From the NCBI RefSeq assembly GCF_000747525.1, contig NZ_CP009278.1, positions 4,960,001-5,024,000 of the forward strand: a stretch of 64,000 nucleotides of DNA, given 5' to 3'. This document shows, one piece after another, positions 9,978 through 16,768 of this stretch (position 1 is its first letter; every line of letters begins with the position of its first letter). This stretch comes from Sphingobacterium sp. ML3W. GTDB taxonomy: Bacteria; Bacteroidota; Bacteroidia; Sphingobacteriales; Sphingobacteriaceae. Position numbers and translations under genes: made by a program. The notes under the pieces are model-generated. The model saw only the letters and a list, made by a program, of their open reading frames with translations. It did not search any database and was not told where the DNA came from.

Positions 9978-10388
9978 TTGTTTATAATTGATATCCGTTG
10001 GATCTTCAAAATACTTTTTAACTTGGCGATTATTATTATTATCGGCAGGTTATTTTATGCACCGTACGAACCCAAGTTACAGGGTACCAACCTGGTATAT
10101 ATACTACCATGCATTGGTCTGCTGAGCAGTTACCTCTACCTCGCGGTTTGGTTTGGCTGGAAAAAAGGATTTAAAATATTATGCTATGTCGCTGGATATT
10201 TCTTATTTACAGGTTATTTTGCCTTGAGAGACTCCTTACCGAAGTGGCTTGATTACACCATAACAGTGGCAATACTCTCCTTAATAGGTTATGGTTGTTA
10301 CCGCATCATTAAATTCCTGATCAACCTAGTGAAAAACCTAAAAATGAGATTTGAAGCTTACAGGATGCGCAATAAAAATAGAAGATAA
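9978..10388 (+). CDS. Small four-helix membrane protein of unknown function
   Basis: This 136-residue protein opens with TTG, since no in-frame ATG exists near the N-terminus. Four hydrophobic segments are visible, at about residues 8-24, 37-58, 63-82 and 92-115, followed by a strongly basic C-terminal tail (NLKMRFEAYRMRNKNRR) that should stay in the cytoplasm by the positive-inside rule. I recognise no family. It is a single gene between repeat copies 4 and 5, with a hairpin about 110 nt upstream. It could be a real orphan gene or the remnant of a longer one. Confidence 0.55.
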   Translation: MFIIDIRWIFKILFNLAIIIIIGRLFYAPYEPKLQGTNLVYILPCIGLLSSYLYLAVWFGWKKGFKILCYVAGYFLFTGYFALRDSLPKWLDYTITVAILSLIGYGCYRIIKFLINLVKNLKMRFEAYRMRNKNRR

Positions 10389-10389
10389 T

Positions 10390-10547
10390 CATGGACTGTC
10401 TACAGGACTTTGCTTCAAACTTTTAGAAAAGTAACTCAATAACGAGTAACGCAGTAATAATCAGTCTAACTTACTCACCTAATAACATTAAGAAATGGCG
10501 ACCATCCTATAATAGTGCTATTACCTTAAGATAAAAGTGAGAGGTAT
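10390..10547. repeat. Intergenic repeat family, copy 5 (diverged)
   Basis: Elements in the same order: ATCATGGACTGTCTACAGGA, AAGTAACTCAATAACGAGTAACGC, CAGTCTAACTTACTCACC, then a degenerate CATCCTATAATAGTGCTATTACC core. The copy ends exactly where the IS3 element begins (10548), so the IS may have inserted at or in the repeat. Confidence 0.65.
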
Positions 10548-10554
10548 GGAGTTG

Positions 10555-11703
10555 CTACATTTGAACAGACATAAAGTTAAGGGAAATTAATAACTTTAAA
10601 CTAAGTACATGACAATTTTGTATAGTACAGAAATCCAATTTATTATATCCAGACAGGAGTGTTTCAGCGAGATAATCGAGTCCATATTTGAATACAGATT
10701 TTGCTTTTCTGCCGTGTTTCTTGATCGTTATCGGTTTTATTTCCCGATCAATGTAGTCTCCGATAAGATAGCACCAGATAAACGCCAACATAGTAAGCAT
10801 CATTAATTTTTCAAGTCTGTCGAGTGCCGTTACATGTGTATCTTCGATATTGAACCCACTGGATTTCATTCCTTTGAAAAGGGTTTCGACTTGCCAACGT
10901 TCTTTGTAATACCTCAATGCTTCATCAGGCTTATTAAAAGAGACCAGTATAAGCAATTCGATCTTTCCTTGCGCACTAGATTTTGTGGCCGATAGATAGC
11001 AAAGTTCTCCGCCTAGCTGTACAATATGCTGATAATGTTGATATTGCTTAACCTTTATCGAATTGAACAGATAGGAAGCTTTGATAAAAGATTGTTTTCT
11101 TGGTAAGAAGACCTTAAAGTTATTACGTATCCTGATATGATAACGAATATTATTGAGGTTTAAGAAGTTGAGCCAGAGATCTCCCACAAACTCCCTGTCG
11201 GCCAATAGGCAATCAATCTGATCCAGGCCAAACCAATCGATGAAGTTCTGCATCAGATCGATCCGTTCCTGTGTGTTGGAGTTTCCTCTTTTGTCAAGCA
11301 TCTTAAATAGAAGGGGAATAGCCACACCTTTGTATATCACGCCCAACATCAAGATATTGATATTACTGCTCCCGAACTTCCAATTTGTTCGGTCCATGAC
11401 CAATATTAGCTTTCCTTTTACAGGTAGCATACTGAATATCAAAGAACTGATAAGCTTCATCGGCAATTCTGCCTCCGCCATAAAGCGCTGTATGCGCCGC
11501 ATGCAGCTCGAGGCTAGGCTTGCAGAGTCAAATCCTGCAGACACTTTCACAAAGTTCACAGACTTTGTTTTGCATAGCGCTGTTACGAATAGGCAAACAA
11601 GTCGGATCCTGGCTAGGTGAAGATCTTTGCTCATATGAGCTTTAAATAGTGTCAATAAGTCTGTATCTTTAGCCCTAAGGCTGGAGTTCTTTTTTAAAGG
11701 CAT
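10555..11703 (-). CDS. IS4-family DDE transposase
   Basis: This 382-residue transposase catalyses cut-and-paste movement of the 10601-11811 element. The DDE residues are in MDRTNWKFG (first Asp, about residue 105), LLADREFVGD (second Asp, about 165) and the Y-(2)-R-(3)-E motif YKERWQVETLFKGMK (Glu about 270). The coding frame runs through the right inverted repeat (the residues NCHVLSL are encoded there) and about 45 nt into the flanking IS3 element before stopping. The last 15 or so residues are therefore host-derived. The core looks intact, so the element may be active. Confidence 0.92.
   Translation of the reverse strand: MPLKKNSSLRAKDTDLLTLFKAHMSKDLHLARIRLVCLFVTALCKTKSVNFVKVSAGFDSASLASSCMRRIQRFMAEAELPMKLISSLIFSMLPVKGKLILVMDRTNWKFGSSNINILMLGVIYKGVAIPLLFKMLDKRGNSNTQERIDLMQNFIDWFGLDQIDCLLADREFVGDLWLNFLNLNNIRYHIRIRNNFKVFLPRKQSFIKASYLFNSIKVKQYQHYQHIVQLGGELCYLSATKSSAQGKIELLILVSFNKPDEALRYYKERWQVETLFKGMKSSGFNIEDTHVTALDRLEKLMMLTMLAFIWCYLIGDYIDREIKPITIKKHGRKAKSVFKYGLDYLAETLLSGYNKLDFCTIQNCHVLSLKLLISLNFMSVQM
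10592..10600. repeat. Target-site duplication, left copy (AACTTTAAA)
   Basis: The 9-mer AACTTTAAA lies directly before the IS4-family left end (CTAAGTACATGACAA). It is repeated at 11812-11820, directly after the right end. A 9-12 bp duplication is typical of IS4-family insertion. Confidence 0.8.
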
Positions 11704-11811
11704 TACCTGAATAATAATCCTTTAATTTACTGAATTTCAGCCTTTTAACCAAATTAACAGGAGATTATTTTATTGGTTTTTAGATACTTGTGAGTTTTGT
11801 CATGTACTAAA
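10601..11811 (-). mobile_element. IS4-family insertion sequence, complete (about 1211 bp)
   Basis: The imperfect terminal inverted repeats are CTAAGTACATGACAA (left) and, on the complement, TTTAGTACATGACAA (right). The ends are flanked by the direct repeat AACTTTAAA. The element carries one transposase and has jumped into the 5' leader of IS3 copy A. The host leader in undisturbed copies reads GGGAATTTGATAACTTAACA, close to the interrupted sequence here. Confidence 0.88.
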
Positions 11812-11820
11812 AACTTTAAA
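11812..11820. repeat. Target-site duplication, right copy (AACTTTAAA)
   Basis: Second copy of the 9-bp duplication that flanks the IS4-family element. It lies immediately before the ATG of IS3 orfA at 11823. Confidence 0.8.
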
Positions 11821-11822
11821 AC

Positions 11823-12137
11823 ATGTCAAGAGAGAGAAAAGTGTACACCAAGGAATTCAAGCTAATGAGCGTTGAATTGAGTAATACCAGAAATGATTTG
11901 ACAGCTCTGTCCAAAGAATTGGATATCACACCCTCGTTGCTTTATCGGTGGCGTAAGGAGTATTCGAGTAAACCAGATACTAGTTTCCCTGGTAATGGGA
12001 AAGTAATATTGACAGAAGCTGAGCAGGAAGTAGCTAGGCTAAAGAAAGAACTACGTGAAACGCAGATGGAGCGTGACATCTTAAAAAAGGCTGTCAGCAT
12101 CTTCTCCAAGAGCTATGGCAAATATTCGGGTTCATAA
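11823..12137 (+). CDS. IS3-family transposase OrfA (copy A)
   Basis: These 104 residues form the helix-turn-helix (about 10-45, ending in LLYRWRKEY) and leucine-zipper (about 60-95, VARLKKELRETQMERDILKK) part of an IS3-family transposase. OrfA binds the terminal repeats and joins OrfB through a -1 ribosomal frameshift at A6G (12083-12089). The IS4 insertion has replaced its original leader, leaving the ATG just after the duplicated target. The orfB partner is truncated, so this copy cannot make a full transposase. Confidence 0.88.
   Translation: MSRERKVYTKEFKLMSVELSNTRNDLTALSKELDITPSLLYRWRKEYSSKPDTSFPGNGKVILTEAEQEVARLKKELRETQMERDILKKAVSIFSKSYGKYSGS
12083..12089 (+). promoter_or_regulatory. 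Programmed -1 frameshift slippery site AAAAAAG
   Basis: The heptamer A-AAA-AAG is in the correct phase of orfA (TTA AAA AAG). The -1 frame is open from here through GFIKNHSRIF into orfB, as expected for an IS3-family OrfAB fusion. Confidence 0.7.
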
Positions 12138-12169
12138 AGAATCACAGTAGAATATTTTCTATCGGGAAG

Positions 12170-12646
12170 ATGTGTTCGGTATTTAATGTAAGCAGAGGCG
12201 GTTATTATACCTGGTTGAAGCGTGTTCCTTCACGCCGTAGTATAGAAAACCAAATGCTTGAGCAAGAAATACTGGAAGCTTTTCAGAACAGCAAATACAG
12301 ATATGGAAGTCCCCGAATTACCAGGGCTTTGAACAAAAAAAGGATTAAAGTGTCTAGACCCCGTGTGGCCAAGATAATGAAGAGAAATCATTTACGAAGT
12401 ATTGTAAAGAAAAAGTTCAAGGTTACGACAGACTCTAGTCATAAGTTTACGGTGCCTGCAAACAAGTTGGACCGGAATTTCAAACCAGATACGTTAGGAG
12501 CTGCCTGGGTATCGGATATAACATATATAAGAACAAAACAAGGGTGGTTATACCTGACAACAGTTATAGATCTTGGTGACAGAAAAGTAATCGGTTGGGC
12601 ACTGAGCGCAACTGGAAGTGCTACATTTGAGTGGACATCAAGTTAA
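12170..12646 (+). pseudogene. IS3-family transposase OrfB, truncated (copy A)
   Basis: The frame carries the HTH_21 region (about residues 1-75, YGSPRITRALNKK) and the start of the rve integrase core, with the first catalytic Asp in WVSDITYI. It keeps DLGDRKVIGWALS and then runs into the left end of IS3 copy B. The remaining two DDE residues are lost. The final residues, GSATFEWTSS, are translated from the terminus of copy B. Confidence 0.85.
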
Positions 12647-12673
12647 GTGAATTTGGTAACTTAACAGAAATTA

Positions 12674-13044
12674 TGTCACAAGAAAGAAAAACCTATCCAA
12701 AAGAGTTCAAGTTAATGAGTGTTGAACTGAGTAATACCCGTACAGACCTGAGTGCCCTTGCGAAAGAACTAGATATTAGTCCAGCGATGTTGTATCGCTG
12801 TGGGAAAGTCATACTCAGCGCAGCGGAGCAAGAGCTTTCTTTATTGAAGAAGGAATTGCGTGAAACACAGATGGAGCACGGTATCTTAAACTATCTCGAT
12901 ACGGGATATACGGGGGGATGTGGGACGTCTCAAAAAAGGTTATCAGCATTTTCTGCAAGGGAGACAACAAATATTCGGGTTCATAAAGGATCACTGCAGA
13001 ATATTTTTAGTTGTGAAGATGTGTTCAGTATTAAAAGTGAGTAG
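12674..13044 (+). pseudogene. IS3-family OrfA, degenerate (copy B)
   Basis: The sequence starts as MSQERKTYPKEFKLMSVELS, very close to the OrfA of copies A and C. About 15 residues are missing between LLYR and GKVILS (copy C has WRKEFSIKQSSSFPGN there). After HGILN a foreign block of about 43 nt (12890-12932) interrupts the region that should hold the slippery site. The downstream reading frame is therefore unrelated to OrfA. Confidence 0.8.
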
Positions 13045-13639
13045 GGCTGGATTTTACAAGTGGACGGTCAGCAGTCCATCAAACAGAAGTGTTGAAAATC
13101 AGATGATTGAAGCCGAGATTTTTACAAGCCTTTGAGAATAGTAAAAAGAAATATGGCAGTCCCAGGATTACCTTGGAACTGCATAAAAAAGCTATTAGCG
13201 TATCCCGACCGAGAGTTACAAGAATCATGAAGAAAGCAAAATTGAGAAGCATTGAGAAGTATAGTGAAGAAAAAATTTAAAGTTACTACAGATTCAAGCT
13301 GTAAATTTCCTGTACCAGAAAATGTACTGGAACGCGATTTTAAGCCTGGAATATTGGGTGCTGTCTGGGTGTCCGATATTACTTACATTAGAACCAGGCA
13401 AGCTGTATTTAACAACGTTGATTGATCTAGGTGATAGAAAAATCATTGGCTGGGCAAAGCAAACGACACCGTGCTTCCTGCTTTCAAAATGGCGCAAGCA
13501 AGACGACCAGTCACTCAGCAGCTCATTTTTCATTTTGATCGTGGGGTCCAGTATGCCTGTAATAAATTTCGATGGGAACTGGAGAAAAATCCTTTGATCA
13601 TCAGAAGCATGAGCCGAAAAGGTAATTGCTGGGACAACG
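12920..13639 (+). pseudogene. IS3-family OrfB, 5' part with several frameshifts (copy B)
   Basis: OrfB homology is spread over different frames: GFIKDHCRIFLVVKMCSVLKV (from 12975), then a shift near 13120, the VSDITYIRT region near 13370, and FHFDRGVQYACNKF, SMSRKGNCWDN to 13639. The catalytic Asp residues are still recognisable, but no continuous frame exists. The exon ends in the codons for CWDN plus the first base of the next codon, where the intron begins. Confidence 0.8.
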
Positions 13640-13893
13640 GTGTGCCACGAAGACTTACGATCGTCAGTTAAAGACAATTGACAAAGTCATACTGCACTAA
13701 AGATGAGGGTCGGTCCCTCGAAATCTGAGTACAGGCTCTGGTTTCAAACCACCACGAGCTGCCAAGTTCAAAAGGCTTGGTGATGAGCGTCGTTGGAAAA
13801 GGCATACTAGTTAAAATGTCAGGTAAGAATTAAGAAGATAAGCAATTACAGTTTGTAGAAAGAAATCTGAAAGACCGCCTGGCCACATGTAAA

Positions 13894-14244
13894 TTGGAGC
13901 TATGCTCGGAAAAGACAAAAATTGTCTATTGCAAGGATTCAAATCAGCCAGAAACCTATAATACCTATAGTTTTGACTTTTTAGGCTTCACATTTAGGCC
14001 AAGAAGCCGTCGCTGTAAAAATGGAAGTTTTTTCGTGAGTTTTTCTCCAGCCGTTTCTCAAAAGAAATTAACTTTAATGCGGACGAAGCTAAAGAACCAT
14101 CCTGTAATTAAAGGGTGCTATAGTGTTAGTTTAGAGGAATATGCGAAAAATATCAATCCAGTCATTCAAGGTTGGATAAACTATTATGGAAAATTCAGAA
14201 AGTCGTCATTAAATTCTTTTATCGGTATATCAATGATAAGCTGA
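13894..14244 (+). pseudogene. Group II intron reverse transcriptase/maturase, C-terminal fragment
   Basis: The recognisable segments are LELCSEKTKIVYCKDSNQ, YSFDFLGFTFRPRSRRCKNG (end of the RT domain) and the maturase domain X part (INPVIQGWINYYGKF). Homology extends upstream to about 13838 (VERNLKDRLATCK). It continues downstream in other frames (YINDKLTNWLMRKYKSLQRR, RQLYLKDPRLFAHWKHFKWVTE, to about 14380), so at least two frameshifts are present. The YADD active site lay in the deleted part. Confidence 0.85.
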
Positions 14245-14383
14245 CAAATTGGTTAATGAGGAAGTACAAATCTTTACAAAGACGTGTTACTGGTGCTGGG
14301 AAGTTTTTTTAAGACAACTGTATCTTAAAGACCCAAGATTATTTGCTCATTGGAAACATTTTAAATGGGTGACTGAATAACAA

Positions 14384-14419
14384 GAGCCGTATGAGTCGAG
14401 AGGCTCACATACGGTTCTG
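14384..14419 (+). ncRNA. Group II intron domain V
   Basis: The hairpin GAGCCGTATGAG..CTCACATACGGTTCTG with a GAGA-type loop is the conserved catalytic domain V, including the AGC triad near its 5' end. The next 40 nt contain a domain VI-like stem (AGGGGTGAGACTCCCCT). Confidence 0.85.
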
Positions 14420-14459
14420 TGAGAGATTTAGGGGTGAGACTCCCCTTTATCTACTCGAC

Positions 14460-14659
14460 CAGTAGCTGAGAGCTTCTTTAAAACACTTAAAGCCGAATGT
14501 GTCTATCAACACAAGTTCATCGACAAAGAGCACGCAGTACGCATTGTATTCGAGCATATTGAAACTTGGTACAATCGTAAAAGGCTACATTCTGCACTTG
14601 GATACGTATCCCCAGAGGAATTCGGAAGAAATTTAAACAAACAAAATATTGCAGCTTAA
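14460..14659 (+). pseudogene. IS3-family OrfB, 3' part (copy B)
   Basis: The exon after the intron encodes AVAESFFKTLKAECVYQ (holding the DDE glutamate), then TWYNRKRLHSALGYVSPEEF, and stops at 14657-14659. It is the intact C-terminal end of IS3 OrfB and joins the 13639 exon in frame when the intron is removed. Confidence 0.82.
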
Positions 14660-15049
14660 CCGAATGTCTACTTTATTGTTGCAATTCCAACTTGGACATA
14701 TACCTGACAAAGTAAAATTTAATTTCTGTACCTGATATTGGGCTGGCATCTTATAAATTGGTTCTACTTTTTCAAGACAGGTTACGGTACCACATTCGAC
14801 ACAACTGAAATGTGCATGATTATGATGAAGATGGTCCTTACAATTACGACAGTCTGCAAATTTAAGATGCCCATCTATATTGATAAATTTATGGATATGT
14901 CCCTCTTCTTCAAGCCGCTCCAATACTCTGTAAATAGTAACCCTATTACATAACCCCACCAAGCTCTTTTCTATTTCCGAATGGGATAAAGCAACCGATG
15001 CATTGCTTATAAGATTGAATATTTCTGTTTTTGCAAGTGTATTTTTCAT
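14633..15049 (-). CDS. Fur/Zur-family metal-responsive repressor with IS-altered C-terminus
   Basis: The 138-residue reading has the Fur winged helix (about 8-62: LSHSEIEKSL, VTIYRVLERLEEEGHIHK), a His/Cys metal region (CRNC-KDHLHHNHAHF, 67-81) and the first structural-zinc pair Cys83-x-x-Cys86. The second pair should be C-x-x-C at residues 118-121, but the fourth position is Trp: the T of the codon is host sequence and GG comes from the end of IS3 copy B. The last 18 residues are IS-encoded, including a Cys at 123. The gene is divergent from the COG0523 operon and has two palindromes in its promoter, so it is probably an autoregulated zinc (or other metal) repressor. Whether it still folds is open. 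Confidence 0.88.
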   Translation of the reverse strand: MKNTLAKTEIFNLISNASVALSHSEIEKSLVGLCNRVTIYRVLERLEEEGHIHKFINIDGHLKFADCRNCKDHLHHNHAHFSCVECGTVTCLEKVEPIYKMPAQYQVQKLNFTLSGICPSWNCNNKVDIRLSCNILFV

Positions 15050-15070
15050 AATTTTTATACTTTATCTAAC

Positions 15071-15083
15071 GCAACTTTGTTGC
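15071..15083. promoter_or_regulatory. Palindromic operator 1 (GCAAC-TTT-GTTGC), probable Fur/Zur site
   Basis: A perfect 5-bp inverted repeat with 3-bp spacer, 22 nt before the repressor ATG. The central TTTG (15076-15079) is also the -33 element of the plus-strand promoter. The same palindrome recurs at 15106-15118, 30702-30714 and 30740-30752. Confidence 0.75.
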
Positions 15084-15106
15084 CTTAGATTTTTTTCGTA
15101 TGTTTG
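15076..15106 (+). promoter_or_regulatory. Bacteroidota-type promoter of the metal operon (TTTG-N19-TATGTTTG)
   Basis: The -33 element TTTG (15076-15079) is exactly 19 nt from the -7 element TATGTTTG (15099-15106), an exact match to TTTG-N19-TAnnTTTG. The -33 box lies inside operator 1 and the -7 box runs into operator 2, so bound repressor should block RNA polymerase. Transcription should start near 15113, giving a leader of about 350 nt to the GTPase gene. Confidence 0.72.
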
Positions 15107-15120
15107 CAACTATGTTGCAA
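15104..15120. promoter_or_regulatory. Palindromic operator 2 (TTGCAAC-TAT-GTTGCAA)
   Basis: A 7-bp perfect inverted repeat around a 3-bp spacer, centred 35 bp from operator 1. It overlaps the last bases of the -7 element of the plus-strand promoter. Confidence 0.75.
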
Positions 15121-15138
15121 TAAAAGCGCGAATAATAT

Positions 15139-15369
15139 ATGATTCCTCAAGCATTTGAGTATTGGAAAAACCACATAATAATTGATTCCAACATTAACCT
15201 GATCAAATAATCTGCATGGATAAGATTTGGCGTATATAGCGATCTGGGAAATCTGGAAACACAAAAATTCGCTAACTTCCATGGGATCCAATACCTTCAG
15301 AACGTCATTCATTGGTTAAAAAAACTTGTGATAGTATCTAGGCAGGGGTCAGAAATAATGGACGGTTGA
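15139..15369 (+). pseudogene. Relic of a small leader gene in the metal operon
   Basis: Two coding-like pieces lie in different frames: MIPQAFEYWKNHIIIDSNIN from the ATG at 15139, ended by TAA, and SDLGNLETQKFANFHGIQ followed by YLQNVIHWLKKL, open to a TGA at 15367-15369. Together they look like one protein of about 75 residues broken by a frameshift and a stop. The family is not known to me. It would be the first gene after the metal-regulated promoter. The alternative is meaningless leader sequence. Confidence 0.4.
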
Positions 15370-15460
15370 TCGCTACTGATATATGCTGCACAATAGGAGG
15401 CAATTGTACCCATAAGAAGAATAAAAATACAAACGATAAAATCTCAAAAGAATTATATAA

Positions 15461-16705
15461 ATGCAAGGACAATCATTAATACCAAAAAGCGAACAGTTTG
15501 TTGGCAATAGGAAACTACCCGTTACAGTTTTAAGTGGTTTTCTTGGTGCAGGTAAAACTACGCTGCTTAACCATATTCTACATAACAAAGATGGACTAAA
15601 GGTCGCTGTCATAGTCAATGACATGAGTGAGGTAAACGTTGACGTAAGATTGGTGGAAAACGAAAACACATTATCTCGTACGGAAGAGAAATTAGTGGAA
15701 ATGAGTAATGGTTGCATCTGCTGTACGCTTCGTGAAGATTTGATGGTTGAAGTGGAAAAACTGGCAGAAGAAGGGCGGTTCGATTACCTTTTAATTGAAA
15801 GTACGGGTATCAGTGAGCCAATCCCTATAGCCCAGACATTTTCGTACGTCGATGAAGAAAATGGCATAGACTTGTCTCGCTTCTCCTATATAGATACGAT
15901 GGTAACCGTGGTGGATTGTTTCAACTTTTTTAAAGATTTTGGAACAAATCAATTATTACAGGATCGTGATCTCACAGATATAGAAGGTGATTACCGAACC
16001 ATTGTCAACTTGCTCATCGATCAGATTGAATTTGCCAATGTCATTATCCTGAATAAAACAGATTTGGTTGATAAGGATACTTTAGGTGTTTTAAAAGCAT
16101 CTATTCGTAAATTAAATCCTGAAGCAAAACTCATTAACTCAGAATTTAGTAAAGTAGATCCGAAAGAAATTTTGAATACAAAATTATTCAACTTTGAAGA
16201 TGCTCAAACATCAGCTGGCTGGCAGAAAGAATTGGAAGCAGAAAGTCATACACCCGAAACTGAAGAATACGGTATTACTTCCTTTGTATTTCGCAATCAG
16301 AAACCTTTTCACCCTGAACGCTTTTGGAGTTACCTCAATACAGATTACCCGAATGGAATTATCCGGGCAAAGGGTCTGTTTTGGCTGGCGTCACGCCCAA
16401 ATAACGCACTAAACTTCTCACAATCAGGAGGTTCTTCCCGACTAGAAAGTGCTGGTGTATGGTGGTGTAGCATGCCTTATTCTGAAAGAATAAATTATAC
16501 GCCGTTTTTGGAGAACGAAGACATAATAGAAGAGCGCTGGAGTAAACAATGGGGCGACCGCCTGAATGAATTGGTTTTCATCGGGCAGCATATTGACAAA
16601 GAAACGGTAATTGTCGATCTCGAGAAATGCTTGCTACAGATCGACGAACAATATTTGTTTGATGAGAACTTTAAGTTTGAAGATCCATTTCCAAAGGATA
16701 TTTAA
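15461..16705 (+). CDS. COG0523 (CobW/ZNG/YciC-type) metal-chaperone GTPase
   Basis: This 414-residue cytoplasmic G3E GTPase has a Walker A ([10 protein letters not shown], about 25-34), the metal-binding CxCC motif Cys85-Ile-Cys87-Cys88 in NGCICCTLR, a Walker B-like [10 protein letters not shown] and the guanine-specificity NKTD at 198-201. A CobW C-terminal domain occupies about 270-400. Family members move zinc, cobalt or other metals to client enzymes, and many are induced by zinc starvation under Zur. Here it is the first intact gene after the palindrome-overlapped promoter and divergent from the Fur-family repressor, which supports a zinc-limitation role. Two receptor genes follow in the same direction. 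Confidence 0.93.
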   Translation: MQGQSLIPKSEQFVGNRKLPVTVLSGFLGAGKTTLLNHILHNKDGLKVAVIVNDMSEVNVDVRLVENENTLSRTEEKLVEMSNGCICCTLREDLMVEVEKLAEEGRFDYLLIESTGISEPIPIAQTFSYVDEENGIDLSRFSYIDTMVTVVDCFNFFKDFGTNQLLQDRDLTDIEGDYRTIVNLLIDQIEFANVIILNKTDLVDKDTLGVLKASIRKLNPEAKLINSEFSKVDPKEILNTKLFNFEDAQTSAGWQKELEAESHTPETEEYGITSFVFRNQKPFHPERFWSYLNTDYPNGIIRAKGLFWLASRPNNALNFSQSGGSSRLESAGVWWCSMPYSERINYTPFLENEDIIEERWSKQWGDRLNELVFIGQHIDKETVIVDLEKCLLQIDEQYLFDENFKFEDPFPKDI

Positions 16706-16768
16706 TAATGAAATACAAATTAACAAAGCATACTACATAAGTGTAAAACATAGGAGTACTGAAACTAG

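Larger units (their letters stand above)
10548..12613 (+). mobile_element. IS3-family element, copy A (interrupted by an IS4-family element, 3' end missing)
   Basis: The left terminus GGAGTTGCTACATTTGA matches the termini of copies B (12614) and C (32747, reversed). An IS4-family element sits in the leader between terminus and orfA. The element carries orfA (11823-12137) and most of orfB, but orfB stops where copy B begins. No right terminus for this copy is seen. Confidence 0.85.
13640..14459 (+). mobile_element. Group II intron remnant, internally deleted, inserted in IS3 orfB
   Basis: The 5' boundary GTGTGCC fits the group II GUGYG consensus, and the 3' end ..CTACTCGAC fits the AY ending. 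Joining the flanks restores the IS3 OrfB reading CWDN-AVAESFFKTLK exactly (AAC G|CA GTA GCT), which proves the boundaries. Inside are the C-terminal part of the intron reverse transcriptase and domains V and VI. Most of domains I-IV and the N-terminal two thirds of the reverse transcriptase are gone. A full intron would be about 2-2.5 kb, so this 820-nt copy cannot move by itself. Confidence 0.85.
12614..14688 (+). mobile_element. IS3-family element, copy B (decayed, contains a group II intron remnant)
   Basis: The left end GGAAGTGCTACATTTGAGTGGAC and the right end, whose complement reads GGAATTGCAACAATAAAGTAGAC, form imperfect inverted repeats. AACT lies directly outside both ends (12610-12613 and 14689-14692), the size expected for IS3 target duplication. 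Its orfA has an internal deletion and an inserted block. Its orfB has several frameshifts and is interrupted by intron sequence at 13640-14459. Confidence 0.85.

Noticed and set aside
12610-14692. AACT on both sides of IS3 copy B as proof of simple insertion into the repressor gene
   Set aside because: The left flank is IS3 copy A and the right flank is the repressor gene. A simple insertion requires that copy A was already truncated and joined to the repressor end. The duplication is likely, but the history is not proven.
15085-15312. Minus-strand 75-residue open frame in the metal operon leader
   Set aside because: It runs over the operator region, and the opposite strand carries better coding signs (FEYWKNH, YLQNVIHWLKK).
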